From Candolleomyces eurysporus (taxonomy: Eukaryota; Basidiomycota; Agaricomycetes; Agaricales; Psathyrellaceae): 28,076 nucleotides of DNA. Numbering within the stretch: the first letter of the stretch is position 1; each line of letters starts with the position of its first letter. The stretch is from assembly GCA_027579435.1 (NCBI GenBank), contig JANBPK010001136.1, positions 1 through 28,076 on the forward strand. The letters are read 5' to 3'. This document shows positions 10,587-21,163 of the stretch, one piece after another. A program made the translations under genes and the position numbers. Below the pieces are notes generated by a model that was given only the letters and a program-made list of their open reading frames with translations, searched no databases and was not told the DNA's origin.

Positions 10587-11338
10587 ATGTTGCGGTCTCC
10601 ACGATATACGCTTCCTAGGCATTTGGTATCCAGAACCAACTACTCTCGGAAAAACATCCACTCATTTTCAGGGACCTATGCTAATACTCTCAACAAGAGT
10701 TCAAATCATGGACCAAACAGACCTCGAAGTTCATCAGCATCGTGGCATGGGCTCATTTACAGTGAGGGTATCGTCTTGCCACCCTCAGACGCGCAGAAAA
10801 GCACGATCTATGTGTTATCTACGCCTTCAGGGAAGGCTGGTGTAGGTGTGATACGTATTTCGGGTCCTGATGCGTTGACGGAGGGGGGACGACGGTTAAG
10901 CCATACTCTTTGACTTCTGCAAAAGGTACATGGTATCCTCATCACTATCTGTATGTAGTGAGTAGCGGAACTAATATGAAGTGGGTAGAAAAGCTTGGAG
11001 AACCGACACCTTGGAAGCTTCAACGGTGTCAGATCATTGTACACCGACGGGTTAGTCGCGTACTTCAAAGGTACGTCCCCCCCTCTTCTTCCTTTCAAAC
11101 TGTTTCCTGGGAACTCACTTATATTGAGACTCGATCCCCCACAGGCCCGAAATCATTCACCTCCAAAGATGTAATCGAATTGCCTGTCTGTTCTGCCGCG
11201 GTCTTGGCCCTCTCACTTTTCGACCTGCAGAGCCAGGGGAATTCACGAGACGCGCATATCTGAATGGAAGGCTAGATTTGACGCAGGTAGAGGGACTAAA
11301 GGATTTGATTGATGCAGAGACGGAGGGGCAGAGGAAGA
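10587..11338 (+). pseudogene. MSS1 5' fragment A: presequence and N-terminal domain, frameshifted and truncated
   Basis: ATG at 10587 opens an arginine-rich, acid-free MLRSPRYTLPRHLVSR presequence, as expected for a mitochondrial protein. Then come STIYVLSTPSGKAGVGVIRISGPDAL (formyl-folate-binding N-terminal domain, split here to keep its start and end visible), PWKLQRC, an intron from about 11070 to the CCCCACAG before 11143, [13 protein letters not shown], and [33 protein letters not shown] typical of MnmE. Near 10880 a 4-base deletion relative to the copy at 21930 causes a stop at 10911. A further frame change lies near 11190-11230. The match stops at 11338-11340, where an LTR-like segment begins, so the GTPase half is missing. 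Confidence 0.85.
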
Positions 11339-11991
11339 TGTCGTGGATAACTATTAATTCTTTTATTTCTTTTTCTTTTGTTTATCAAGCCTCATCGTCT
11401 CTTAGATAGAAAGGACTTAGGCAATGTATTGTTTGGACTGGAATGGCCTAGGAGCCATAATATTTACAAAACCAAGGTGTTACTTAACTACGGACTACAA
11501 TTGCTACAATATTTGAACATGAACTCTACCTAGAAAGATTGGGAACGTGCTGGAGGAATCCAAGCACGACTAGAATTGATCGGAGCCAATCTCTGACTTG
11601 ATGAGTCACTGATCTATCAAGGATTGACTCCGTGATCTCTCTACTTAATTCCAAACCTTTCCGAATCCTTCTTCAGTATTCTACGATTTTCTTTAACTAT
11701 CTAGTAATTTCATAGATAGAAAGGTATATAAACTCATAGTAAATTAGTTGAATATCATCGCTTTTTACATTCTCAAATCACTCAATTCACTCTTGCATTG
11801 CTGAGCACTGCCAGAAGGTATTTGAATTCGCTAACAACCAGTTATTGAATTCATTGAGACTAAGCGAATCTTACTTGAAGCTATTCTCTAAGGTTTGAAG
11901 ATCACTTGAATTCTGAATCTTTACCCACTTGAAACTTGTGTATTCATCCAGAATACACCAATATTAAGTCTAGTATCAACTAGCCATAACA
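11339..11991 (+). repeat. Candidate LTR of a different element (653 bp) joining MSS1 to the copia remnant
   Basis: The segment starts TGTCGTGG and ends CCATAACA, imperfect inverted ends of the TG...CA type, and has a TATATAAA at 11725 followed by an AT-rich tract. It contains no coding frame. It is unrelated to the 430-bp copia LTRs in this window. The flanks are MSS1 coding sequence on the left and the middle of copia integrase on the right; the five bases on each side differ (GAAGA and GCATG). It is therefore not a simple insertion, but a recombined LTR or other filler. Confidence 0.4.
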
Positions 11992-14464
11992 GCATGGGTA
12001 TGGGTTAGTCCCAAAAGCCAACAGAATAAATTAAGTCTGAAGGCTAGACCCATGATCTATTTAGGTAACCAAAAAGGGGTAAAAGGGTTCCTCTTTATGC
12101 GCATCACAGATAACATGGTGCAAATAGGAACTAAGGCTATGTTTGATGAACAAGCCTTTCCCAAGTCCAAAAATTTCAAGTTGCCAAAATATACTTCGGT
12201 AAAAACTAAAGAATCTCACGACCAAACAGATGACGAGCCATCAGAATTCTCTGAGGAAGAATCTTTCACCAGAACACGGAAGAAAGATTTCTCTCGTCCC
12301 CATCATCAAAGAGATCAGTCGCCCCCTTCCAACGGGAACGGGAACGCTGATGATCTGCCTGGACGGCCCGCCGAGATACCCAAGGATAGACCTCAGGGGG
12401 AGCCTAGACACTCCGGCCGCCAGGTAAAACCTCCGACTCGACCAGGAAACGTCTATGGTGAATTGAAAGCACCCACGCAGATATTGCATGAGGTATCAGG
12501 GGAAAAATCGTGGTCTAAGGCTATTGGTGAAAAGCCAAAAGTGGCTGCCAAGCCTAAGCAGAAACAAAAAGGGAATCCCGGCCCGAGTTCTGCACCACTG
12601 CTTCCAGAAAATGTACCTCTCCCTGAGATACCTGTAGGCGAAGTCGAGGATGTTGACAATCCCACGACAGATGGATACCAAAGTAGTAATCTCACAGTTT
12701 CTACGGAATGGAATTCATCGGATGCTGAACGGCAGATGCCGAAGAAGTATGTCGTGGACAAATATGGTCCAAAGAAATGTCATGTCAAGAGGGCTAGGCA
12801 TGCTCAAAGAAAACAGAAAGCTACTGTTGCAGAGCTGTGCTGCGATGGGGGAGAAGATTTTGCCATTTTTCTGCTAGCCCAGGCAGTTCCAGAAATGGAT
12901 TCCGGCAAACTTCCAAACAAAAGTCCACGTGATTGGACCTTTCGAGATTTACAACGGCTACCTGAAGCCGAAAGAAGAGAATGGAGAAAGGCAATGTCCA
13001 AAGAGATTGATGCTCTCAAAGGACGCCAAGTCTTCGAACTCGTCGAACTCACACATGGGAGAAAGGCAATCAAAGGCAGATGGGTCTTTGATATTAAGTC
13101 CAATGGACGTAAAAGGGCCCGATATGTTGCCAAAGGGTTCTCTCAAATTGAGGGAATAGATTTCGAAGCTTTATTCTCACCTGTTGTCAGGTATGAGAGT
13201 GTTTGTTTTGTCTTTGTGCTCGCTGCCATTTGCGCATGGTATATGACAGCAGTTGACGTAAAAACGGCATTTCTCTATGGAAAGCTTGATGAAGAAATCT
13301 GTATGGAACAACCCGAAGGTTTTCATCATAAAGGCCAGGAACAGAAAGTCTACCGTCTCCGCCAGGCCATCTATGGTCTCAAGCAAGCCGCTCGTGCGTG
13401 GTGGCAAGAGCTTGAACAGTCTGTGAAGAAAATNGGGCTTTGTGCAACTCAACGCAGACTCGGGAATATTTATTTTCCGCTCTAAGCGAGGAGTAGTCAT
13501 CCTAATTGCATACATGGATGATATAATCTTTTTTGGAAAGAAGGCTCTCGCTGATGAGAAAAAGGCCAAGTTTATGCTCAAATGGGAATGTCGAGATCTT
13601 GGAATGCCGACCGAGTTTCTCAGCATGCGCATCAAAATAGACGGAGATAAGATTAGTCTTGATCAAACTGTTTATCTTGAAAAGGTTCTAGAACGTTTCG
13701 GCATGACTAATGCCAAAGCGGCAAGAACTCCCATGGTTGAAGGGTATTATCCTTCAAAGCATACAGGGCCAAATAACTTGACGCTTACGTGCAAGTACCA
13801 ATCAGTGATCGGATCCTTGCTCTATTTGATGCTAGGAACACGACCTGATATTGCCTACGCTGTTACCAAAATGGCACAGCATTGCGCCAACCCGACCGAA
13901 GAGCACTTATCTAAGGCTCTCTACATAATGAAATATTTGGTGGGTACTCGTAACTATTCATTAGTTTACAAAGGACGCAAGGGCATGGCCTTTGGCCTCA
14001 AGTCCTACACCGATGCTGATTATGCCCAGGATCCTATGCACAGGCTCTCCCAAACAGGCAATCTAGTCCTCCTCGCGAGCGGCGCGGTTTCTTGGAAATC
14101 CTTCACCCAAAAGTCAATAGCTACGTCATCAACAGAAGCCAAATATATGGCCCTGTTTGATTGTGCAAAGCAAGTGGCGTGGCTTCGGCTACTTTTGGAA
14201 GAATTAGGATTGCCAATGGAAGCTCCCACACCGATCTACGTTGATAATCAGGGCGCTATTTTTAACGCCTCAAATCCAGTAATGGAAAAATGCACGAAAC
14301 ATATTGAAGTGCGATATCACAAGATCAGGGAGTATGTAGAAGAGAAACGAGTGAGTTTATTCTACATCCCAACCAACAAAAAACCAGCGGATATATTCAC
14401 TAAACCCCTTGGCCGGGTTAAATTTGAAATATTCTGCAAGTCATTAGGCTTGGTATTTCACTAA
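11992..14464 (+). pseudogene. pol: copia pol fragment: integrase C-terminus, reverse transcriptase, RNase H
   Basis: The frame runs from 11992 to 13485; then an N at 13434 marks one surplus base, and the same protein continues in the next frame to 14464. Seen: low-complexity charged linker (12200-12900); RT motifs WVFDIKSNG, DVKTAFLYGKLDEE, YRLRQAIYGLKQAARAWW; catalytic YMDD at 13511-13522 (most copia elements have YVDD); RNase H acidic residues in YTDADYAQD, STEAKYMAL and YVDNQGAIFN; end motif IPTNKKPADIFTKPL. Apart from the N, RT and RNase H have no stop, which suggests fairly recent activity. Product: the polyprotein part that copies RNA into DNA in the virus-like particle. Confidence 0.93.
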
Positions 14465-14501
14465 GCATAATAGGCGCTTTACTATTCACTGTGGAATAGA
14501 A

Positions 14502-14513
14502 CGCAAAGGGGAG
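14502..14513 (+). promoter_or_regulatory. Polypurine tract of copia element A
   Basis: The purine run GCAAAGGGGAG lies immediately before the 3' LTR's TGTTGA. This is the usual plus-strand primer position in LTR retrotransposons. Confidence 0.85.
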
Positions 14514-14943
14514 TGTTGAACTTACGTGAAATAGGCGCCTGTTCCATAGCGCTTATTACGTAAACCTCTATAAATAGTGTTGCGCAGTATACTTGGTATA
14601 TAGTAGGTCTAGTAGATATCTAGGTTCACGTTCTAGAGCAGAGCGTCATAATGGTGCTATGATTACACCTTAAGCACACAATGCTCAGTCATCCAATGTG
14701 CACAGACCACTAGGTGACTCTTTGTGATGTTACAGTCACATATTCAAGTAGTATATAAACCATGTAGTTTAGTACGAATAAAAGCTCAAAGCACTTTCTA
14801 CAAGCAAAGTCAGTAGTACATTCTTCAAGCATCTCCCAAGTAGTCGATCCTAGTTCTACGGTATGTCTAGTCAACATACTCTCCCTACTTGTAGCTGCGC
14901 GGCACCAGGACTCGCATTACCATGCGAGAAATGCTGTCTAACA
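14514..14943 (+). repeat. 3' LTR of copia element A (430 bp)
   Basis: Begins TGTTGAAC and ends GTCTAACA, giving TGTT...AACA inverted ends, and aligns over its whole length with the LTR at 22590-23017. Contains TATAAATA (14569), TATATAAA (14752) and AATAAA (14777). Near its end is GTATGT (14861) containing the ATG (14863) of the family's extra ORF. Element A's right flank resumes the MSS1-upstream repeat shortly after. Confidence 0.92.
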
Positions 14944-14984
14944 TTCATGTGTATCCGAAGGGTCGGTACTCAACTTGGACTCAG

Positions 14985-15393
14985 GCTATTGTGCCAGTAT
15001 GTCATCGTTATCATCAAGCTTGTCAGGCTCCTCCAACACCGAGAACTCAAATTTGTTCTGGGGATTTGAGAAAGATGAGGTGTTTGATCCCCTTTGGAGG
15101 ACAACGTACCACACTGTTTTGTCTTGTCTTTGATGAGTCTTATTGTCCTCGGGTTTGGATTCAACTGCCAACACCCATTGTCTTCATAGTTTGATAAATT
15201 CGAAGAATTTAACTTGTGGCTCCCATCTTTGGATATCAGCAATATTCTATCACTCATCTTTCCTGAATATACTGTTCTACTTGTCAACATCGTTCGAGTC
15301 ATTGGAGAGCAGAGAATAGAGTAAATTGACTGGATCAACCTCTCAGACTGCTCCATTGAGAGCGNTTCAGAATTGTTTTGTTGACGCCTCCGC
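14985..15393. repeat. MSS1 upstream block, copy 2 of 3
   Basis: Homologous to 10100-10586 and partly to 21690-21929: ATCAAGCTTGTC, GGACAACGTACCACA, and the CTCAGACTGCTCC segment just before the MSS1 start. It begins about 40 bp after the copia LTR. Minus-strand phrases such as WYVVLQRGSNTSSFSNP and RTVYSGKMS recur but are interrupted. N at 15365. Confidence 0.55.
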
Positions 15394-15652
15394 ATGTTGC
15401 GGTCACCTCCACGATGTGCACTTCCTAGGTATTTGTTATCCAGAACCAACTACCCTCGAAATTACGTCCACTTGATCACCTTCAGGGACCTATGCAACTT
15501 GTGTTAAGTGGGCCAATGCTTTGCACGGCATGTACCAAGGCATTTTCTGGCCCTATTGGTTCACTATTAACCTTTCACCAGCGAGGATGACATTCTTGTG
15601 AACTTGGGCACATTGCTCTGTGATGATATCCGTCATTTGTTATACTAGGCAT

Positions 15653-16117
15653 CTACAAGTTGCTATCCCCATTGAGACCATCCCCACCTTCCTCATTCCT
15701 TCCCCTGTTGCATCGCCCCTCCTGGTCGGTGTAGCTACCATATATACACAAATATGGGTCGGGATTTTCCTCCAACGCTATGTGCGGATATCCCGCCTCT
15801 CGCAGCTCTTCAAAGTTGACACGGATCCAGTGAAAGAGTCTAGAATCCCACATAAGTCCTCCAACCAGCGAATAGAATAAGAGATCACTTGCCGCATCCT
15901 CTCGGTTTCTCAACACCACCGACAAGTTCTTGTTCACAAAATGATTGTTCAGCTCATTAACTGGAATCCTTTCCTCCCTTGCGACAATTTCCATCGCATG
16001 CCAACCGATGAGGTGCACTGGCAGCCCTGTCAGCAATGGCATTCCATCCCCTGTTGACAGTTTACTCACCTTTGACTGCCTCATCCGACATAAGCACTCT
16101 AAGGTGGTGCTCAACAT
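15653..16117 (-). CDS. Unidentified protein fragment (up to 154 codons)
   Basis: The frame has a balanced, globular-like composition (for example MPLLTGLPVHLIGWHAMEI, DLLFYSLVGGLMWDSRLFHW, HPYLCIYG-like end) and stands out from the surrounding non-coding DNA. I do not recognise a family. A GTGAGT and a CAACAG near its beginning are only 19 bp apart, too close for an intron, but the CAACAG could be an acceptor for a larger one. The apparent start lies 12 bp from the edge of the inverted-repeat transposon, so the original 5' part was probably separated by that insertion. Probably the 3' end of a captured gene. Confidence 0.4.
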   Translation of the reverse strand: MLSTTLECLCRMRQSKVSKLSTGDGMPLLTGLPVHLIGWHAMEIVAREERIPVNELNNHFVNKNLSVVLRNREDAASDLLFYSLVGGLMWDSRLFHWIRVNFEELREAGYPHIALEENPDPYLCIYGSYTDQEGRCNRGRNEEGGDGLNGDSNL

Positions 16118-16129
16118 CTCCTCCGAGTA

Positions 16130-16785
16130 CTATCACTCCCGGGGTAANTGCAACACTTTTTATGTTTCGACATTTATTCGCTCAGTTCTCTATGTATAAC
16201 CATGAAAGAGGCACCGTTTAAAAGCCAGCTTAAGTCTGTGTCGAATGGTATACATTATCAAGCGCAATATGTCTCTCGGATAGAACCCGGGGGCAAAAAC
16301 CTGTTTTCCCAGGGATATGCAAAACTTTGTGACCAGTCAGGTCACACAAAATTCCAATCTCCGTCGCAGCAGCCTTGTCACATCTGTTGAACGAGGGTCA
16401 GGTCGGAGTCTGAATATTTGCGGCAATAGTACTAGTCTTGTCACACTCGTTGTCCTCATTTTTTGTAGACGCCAATAGCTTATGGATTGGTCCGAAAATT
16501 TGCACTGTAGCTTTTTCTGGCATGTCTGAGTTAATATGTGATTTTTTTGTATTCAAAGATAGATATCATGATTCCGGTGTCGTACATGTGTGCAAAAAGA
16601 TTCAGGCCTTGAACGACCTTCTCCACATCTCAAACTTGAGAGATCGTTACAAAATAAAACCTGAACACATTTGACACGTATTTGTACCCACTTTAATATT
16701 CCTCGAGTTTTAGAGATTTTATATCAATTTTAGAAAAATAGTTTTGCATATCCCCCGGGATTTTGCATTACCCCGGGAGTGATAG
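16130..16785. mobile_element. Non-autonomous DNA transposon with TA target duplication (656 bp)
   Basis: Left end CTATCACTCCCGGGGTAA(N)TGCAA and right end TTGCATTACCCCGGGAGTGATAG are perfect inverted repeats of about 23 bases apart from the extra N at 16148. Both sides are flanked by TA (16128-16129 and 16786-16787), the target duplication of Tc1/mariner/pogo-type elements. A second inverted pair lies inside: GGGATATGCAAAACT (16312-16326) against AGTTTTGCATATCCC (16740-16754). No transposase frame is present, so it would need a partner in trans. Confidence 0.85.
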
Positions 16786-17359
16786 TAACGCAGGGTTAGC
16801 ATGGGCGGGAATGAATGATCGCAAAAAGCCGGCCGGATGAAACTGCAGATGCCGTGTGCATAGTCTTGGCACTTTTTCAAGAGGTCTTTAGTACCCTCGG
16901 CTAAAATGCCTCGGTAACCACCCTCAACAAGAAGTCAAATTATGGACCAAAAATACCTCGAATTTCTTCAGCATCGTAGCATGGGCTCATCACACCGAGG
17001 CTGGCCCTAAACGGGGCCCCAAGACGTTATGTTCATAGTGAGGGTATCGTCTTTCCACCCTCAGACGCGTGGAATTGCATGATATACGCGTAATTTACGT
17101 CTGCAGGGAAGGCTGGTGTGGGCGTAATATGTATTTCCGGTTGTATTAAAGAAGGTGTGGGGGAAGATGGTTAAGCCATACTCTTCAACTTCTGCGAGAG
17201 GTACATGATACCTAACCGCTATCTGCATCAAGTGAGTGGCGGGACCAATATGAAGTGGGTAGAAAAGCTCAGAGAACTGACATTTTGGAAGCTTCAACGG
17301 TGTCGGGTTGTATAGCCAGAGAGTGGGCAGACGATTGACGACAGGTTGGTCGCATTGGT

Positions 17360-18410
17360 AAAGGCACAGCTTCCGCTGCACGTATTGTCAAGTTAATACC
17401 TCGCAAGTTGCATGGTGCTAATAGTATTAGGGGACATTCAGACTTGTGTGGATTTGTATGCGATTTGTTCAATAGTTTTGTGTGACCCTAATCTCAGCGC
17501 TCGGTCTCTCTTCTGATCCCGAAATGTAGAAACGATGCCCTGGTTAAAGCTGGTATTCTAGATCCGTGAGGAATCAGAGGCTCAGCGAGAGGAAGCGATG
17601 CTTCAAAGATGCTTTACTTACTCGGAGGCAGACTGGGAAATCGGAAATCCATAGCAACGTTGCTCAGACAATATCTGACCGTCACCAACTAGAAGCACAG
17701 ACGAGCAATTGTAAGAATTGTGAGCTTGAAAGGTAACATCTGCTACCCATCGAAGAGGTACCACCCAATGCCAAGCCGCGGGCAGAGAAAATACTGTTAA
17801 TTTACATGAATAGTCGAGACGCGTGCCAGTGAACGTCTTCTTTTGGAATGCGGTGACCTGTCAGATATAGTTGGCCTCGTGCAGACCTTGACAAGAGAAC
17901 TGGCGAGACGTACACAGCCCTTTTCTGTCTCAAGACCCTCCTCGACCTCTAGCCTAACTCCTAGCTTGAGTACACTTGATAGGATGGCCTCGAACTGAGG
18001 AGCCTACTCATATCCTCTGGAAACCTGTTCGGTTGAGAGAGCCGGTCGTACTGTGAGTCGTGAATTTCAAGGTGTTTGAGGTATGAAAACACTGGTAGTA
18101 TCGCTTCTTTGGAACGACTTTCAGCATTTCCATCATCACTGGGGGTGAGGGCCCTCGTCATCGAACCCTATCCATCCATCCGAAAGTTTGAACATCCACC
18201 GCCACAGCTCGACGAAGGTGCAAGGCAAACAAGATGCTTTGAGTTGGGAACCGTAGCCAGACATTCGATGAGACTCGATGGCCGTTCCAGAACGGGACCA
18301 GGTGCCGGGTGAATGAAATGGTGGGTCACAGACCGCTCATCTTCTGCAGCATAATCCTGGTAGCGTTGGCTCGATAATCAGTGTAGCATCACACTCGAAG
18401 GTGTAGGTGA
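17360..18410. repeat. Anonymous ~1-kb repeat, copy 3 of 3
   Basis: Aligns with 4255-5340 and 5640-6655, beginning at CTGCTGCACGTAT-like sequence (CGCTGCACGTATTG here) and ending near the CGGGACCAGGTGCCGGGTGA segment. The minus frame keeps YLKHLEIHDSQYDRLSQP. No unbroken gene is seen. It lies upstream of the second NACHT copy, exactly as copy 2 lies upstream of the first. Confidence 0.6.
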
Positions 18411-19307
18411 AAGCGGGCATATGGTTGCGACCGATATTCCACGAGTTGGATAAAGGAAGGATAAGGATAGAGAGTTGAATAGGGTTTGGAGGGAGTATGT
18501 GAAATGGTACGGGCTTGAAAGTTTGATCCCCTCCTCCTCTTGCGCTTCTCCTTTCTCTGATAACGCAAACTTTCCTGCTTTGATCACATCCCCTCTAGCA
18601 ACAATTCTCAAATCCTCAACCCGAAGCCTCTCTAAGCACCCATTTCGTCACATGAACACTCGGAATGTACTGGGGATCGGATCGTTGAGATACGACAGCG
18701 CCAAACGTGTCAACGCAAGCCTTCAAAGCCCTAGGATCACGCTCCACTGATAATGGAGCGTCAGAAGCGCCCGATCCTCCGGGTCAAACGTGTCCCCCAG
18801 AGACGGTAGCTGTCGAAGTCACTTGTAAGCCCGAAGGCATAAATTGGGACCTGGTGGTGATGGAGCATATTCATGGACCCAGCAACGAGACGCGGAAGAG
18901 GAGGTGATCAAGGATGTCCTTTGTGACTGGGGGAGGAGAGGTTGGAGAAGATGAGTTTTTTGGAGGTGCTTGGGGGAGAGAGTATTGGACCTGAGAACCA
19001 GGATTGGATGAACGGGAATCGGCCCACGGTGTTGGATGAATGAGAGCACTGCGGCTGCTGGAAAGACGGGAAGTGAAAGTAGGGACGGAGCTGAGACAAA
19101 CCGAGAACGCATCAGATCTGCGCTGGGAAGCGAATTCGGCATTTGTGCACGCGGGCCTGTTCAAGATAAGGTCTCCCCTTTTTGGCCGTCACCCTGGGTA
19201 GACGCTCAACAAACAGCTCACAAACATGGAATGGACGATATCAAACTGTTCAGGCTGCAGTAACGTGGTCAGTCCAGCCTCGTTCCTTCCTTTGCTTTGA
19301 TTGCCCC
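18411..19307. repeat. NACHT-upstream segment, second copy
   Basis: Homologous to 6656-7493, ending with CACAAACA...GTTCAGGCTGC and GTGGTCAGTCCAGCCTCG just before the NACHT start. Minus-strand frames (for example 18819-19142) share THLLQPLLPQSQRTS with the first copy, but indels differ and no continuous gene can be drawn. Confidence 0.55.
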
Positions 19308-21163
19308 ATGGCCACCGTCAGCAACTTCAACAAAGGCCGCAATGTCCAGATCGACAACTCCAACTTTACAAATCATGTTACGAACGTGAACCCCCCAGCA
19401 GATCTACTGAGCAGTGAGTCTGGCTCAGAGCTGTAGTTGAGCGCCTCAATCGATTCTCACCGCAATATACAGAACTCGAGGCTCGGATTGCAGCAGGCGC
19501 CATCCACGACTCGGCTGAGCGCTGTGATGCCCCCAAATGCCATCCAGAGACCTGAGTCGCTGTCCAAAACAACTTGTACCGCTGGATTGTGGATGGCGAC
19601 AGAGAATCAGAGCGGCCAAAGAAGATGGTATGGATGACAGGGCCTGCAGGTACCAGGAAGACGGCTGTTATGGGATCACTGGCAGAGTAGCGCAGAGGAT
19701 GGTATTTTGGGCGCGATGTTCTTCTTTGCATCCTGGTCAGCGTCCATTGGCCGGCGCCAGAAGACCGCCTTCGTCACAACCATCGCATACCAGCTGGCAC
19801 AGCACCGAGAGGACTTGCAAAATGCCATTTCCACTGCTATGGAGAAGAACCCGGGCGTTCTCGAAAAGAATCTGCATGTACAGATGGAAACTCTCGTATT
19901 GGCCCCTCTCCAGGAGGTCGTTTGTCAATCAGAAGGGCCAGAGCTGCGGGGTGCGATCATCATCGACGGCCTGGATGAATGCGAGGCCGAACAATACCAC
20001 GATACCAAGATCACAGGCCCATGGGCCACGCCAACACGAACAAACGCGCAAGACCAGTTGGAGATCCTTCAAGTCCTTCAGGCAGCGTCCTCGGATCCAT
20101 ATTTTCCCTTTCGTACCCTCATCGCCAGCCGTCCCAAGCGCATATTTCGCGAATTCTTCGACCCCAAAAGAAATCCCACCTCCTTTGCCCAGAAGCTGGA
20201 TTTGAACGTAGAGCACAATGCCGACGCTGATATCACGCTCTTCTTGGAAGCCCAGTTCGATCTCATTCGCGACCGTTACAACTTTCCTCCGTCATGGCCA
20301 CCATCAGGAACGATTCAGACCTTGGTGGAGAATGCATCGGGTCAATTCATCTATGCCGCAACAGTCATCCGGCTGTTTGACACGGGTCACCGAGAGGCTC
20401 CGAAGGCGTTGCTAGATGCTATTTTGAAGATGGGAGCCATTCGGAAAACAAATTCAAACCCACTTGAACAATTGGACACATTGTACATGCATATCTTGGA
20501 GTCTAGTCCGGATCCGCCTCTTTCGGTACGGTGGATTCATGCAATCGACATACTCACCCCTTGGAGTGATACCTATGCTTTCAACATTAACATGCTCCTG
20601 CAAACGGACCCAGAGAGCAATGAGGCAGAGCACTTGCTCGGAACCCTTCACTCATTGATTCAGATTCCACCTCACAGTGACCAGACAAGGACCAAATATG
20701 GCTTTTACCACAAATCGCTGCTCGACTTCCTCAATGACCCTGGCCGTTGCGGGAAACTGTATGTTGAAGAGAGTGAAAGATGTGTGTTCATCTGGGATGC
20801 ATTTGTTCGGGCGTGTGCGAGTGAGTTTGCTTCTGCTTCATCCTTTGTTTCTCTTCAACAGTATAAATCTGATGCTATGGTATTGAAGGGGGTTGTGACA
20901 CCCAGTTTTCATACCCGGAAAGCTTCCTCAAATTCTTGGCCGAGTTCCCATCATTTTGGACAATTGTAAATGAGGGCATCGCACACTCCAAGGTCCTTCA
21001 TACGCCACCCAGCACTGATTGGTGGGTGTCGTTGGCCGTCGTACACAACCAGATTGATTCCCTCTGGAGGGTCTTCCAGGAATTTCACCTTTCAGTGCGT
21101 ACAGTCCTCAATCTTTCCAAACTTCGAACTGAAATTCAGTCTTCCTTTATTGTTCATCTTTAA
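19308..21163 (+). pseudogene. Second NACHT-ATPase copy, inactivated near the N-terminus
   Basis: The same exon plan as 7494-9321 fits: ATG 19308, exon 1 to 19413, intron 19414-19472, last intron 20821-20888, stop at 21163. Compared with copy 1, codon CGA has become TGA at 19553; the last glycine of Walker A is arginine (GPAGTRKT, AGG at 19655); a TAG appears at 19688; and a 7-base/5-base exchange just after it shifts the frame. From about 19707 the frame is open to 20969 and closely follows copy 1, including AIIIDGLDE and YHKSLLDFL. This segment could only make an ATPase lacking Walker A. The long intact 3' part suggests a recent duplication. Confidence 0.88.

Larger units (their letters stand above)
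11992..14943 (+). mobile_element. Ty1/copia element A, 5'-truncated (end of integrase to 3' LTR)
   Basis: The remnant begins inside the integrase C-terminal region at GCATGGGTA. The first about 290 bp match 27787-28076 of element B at roughly 90 percent by eye. It continues through linker, reverse transcriptase and RNase H to a TAA at 14462, a polypurine tract and a 430-bp LTR. The order IN-RT-RNase H is diagnostic of Pseudoviridae/copia. The 5' LTR, gag, protease and most of integrase are missing, replaced by the segment ending at 11991, so it cannot transpose alone. Confidence 0.93.
15498..16919. other. Filler DNA inserted in MSS1 fragment C
   Basis: Defined by comparison with fragments A and B: MSS1 similarity is lost after GGGACCTATGCAA and regained at CCTCAACAAGAAGTC. 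The filler holds an unknown minus-strand frame (15653-16117) and a complete inverted-repeat transposon (16130-16785). No LTR or terminal repeats of the whole block are visible, so it may be a captured genomic fragment. Confidence 0.6.
15394..17375 (+). pseudogene. MSS1 5' fragment C, split by 1.4 kb of filler
   Basis: Part 1 (15394-15497) encodes the presequence MLRSPPRCALPRYLLSR. Part 2 (about 16920-17375) resumes at the point equivalent to 10684 and runs through the AGKAGVGV region to TIDDRLV. Part 2 has a TAA within what should be IYALSTPAGKAG, plus further stops, so it is dead even without the insertion. At its right end the MSS1 match stops and the anonymous repeat copy 3 begins directly (about 17360), without the GTPase half. 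Confidence 0.8.

Noticed and set aside
14970..15449. 159-codon minus-strand frame
   Set aside because: It covers the MSS1-upstream repeat and the MSS1 presequence in antisense; other copies are interrupted by indels, so a present gene is not supported.
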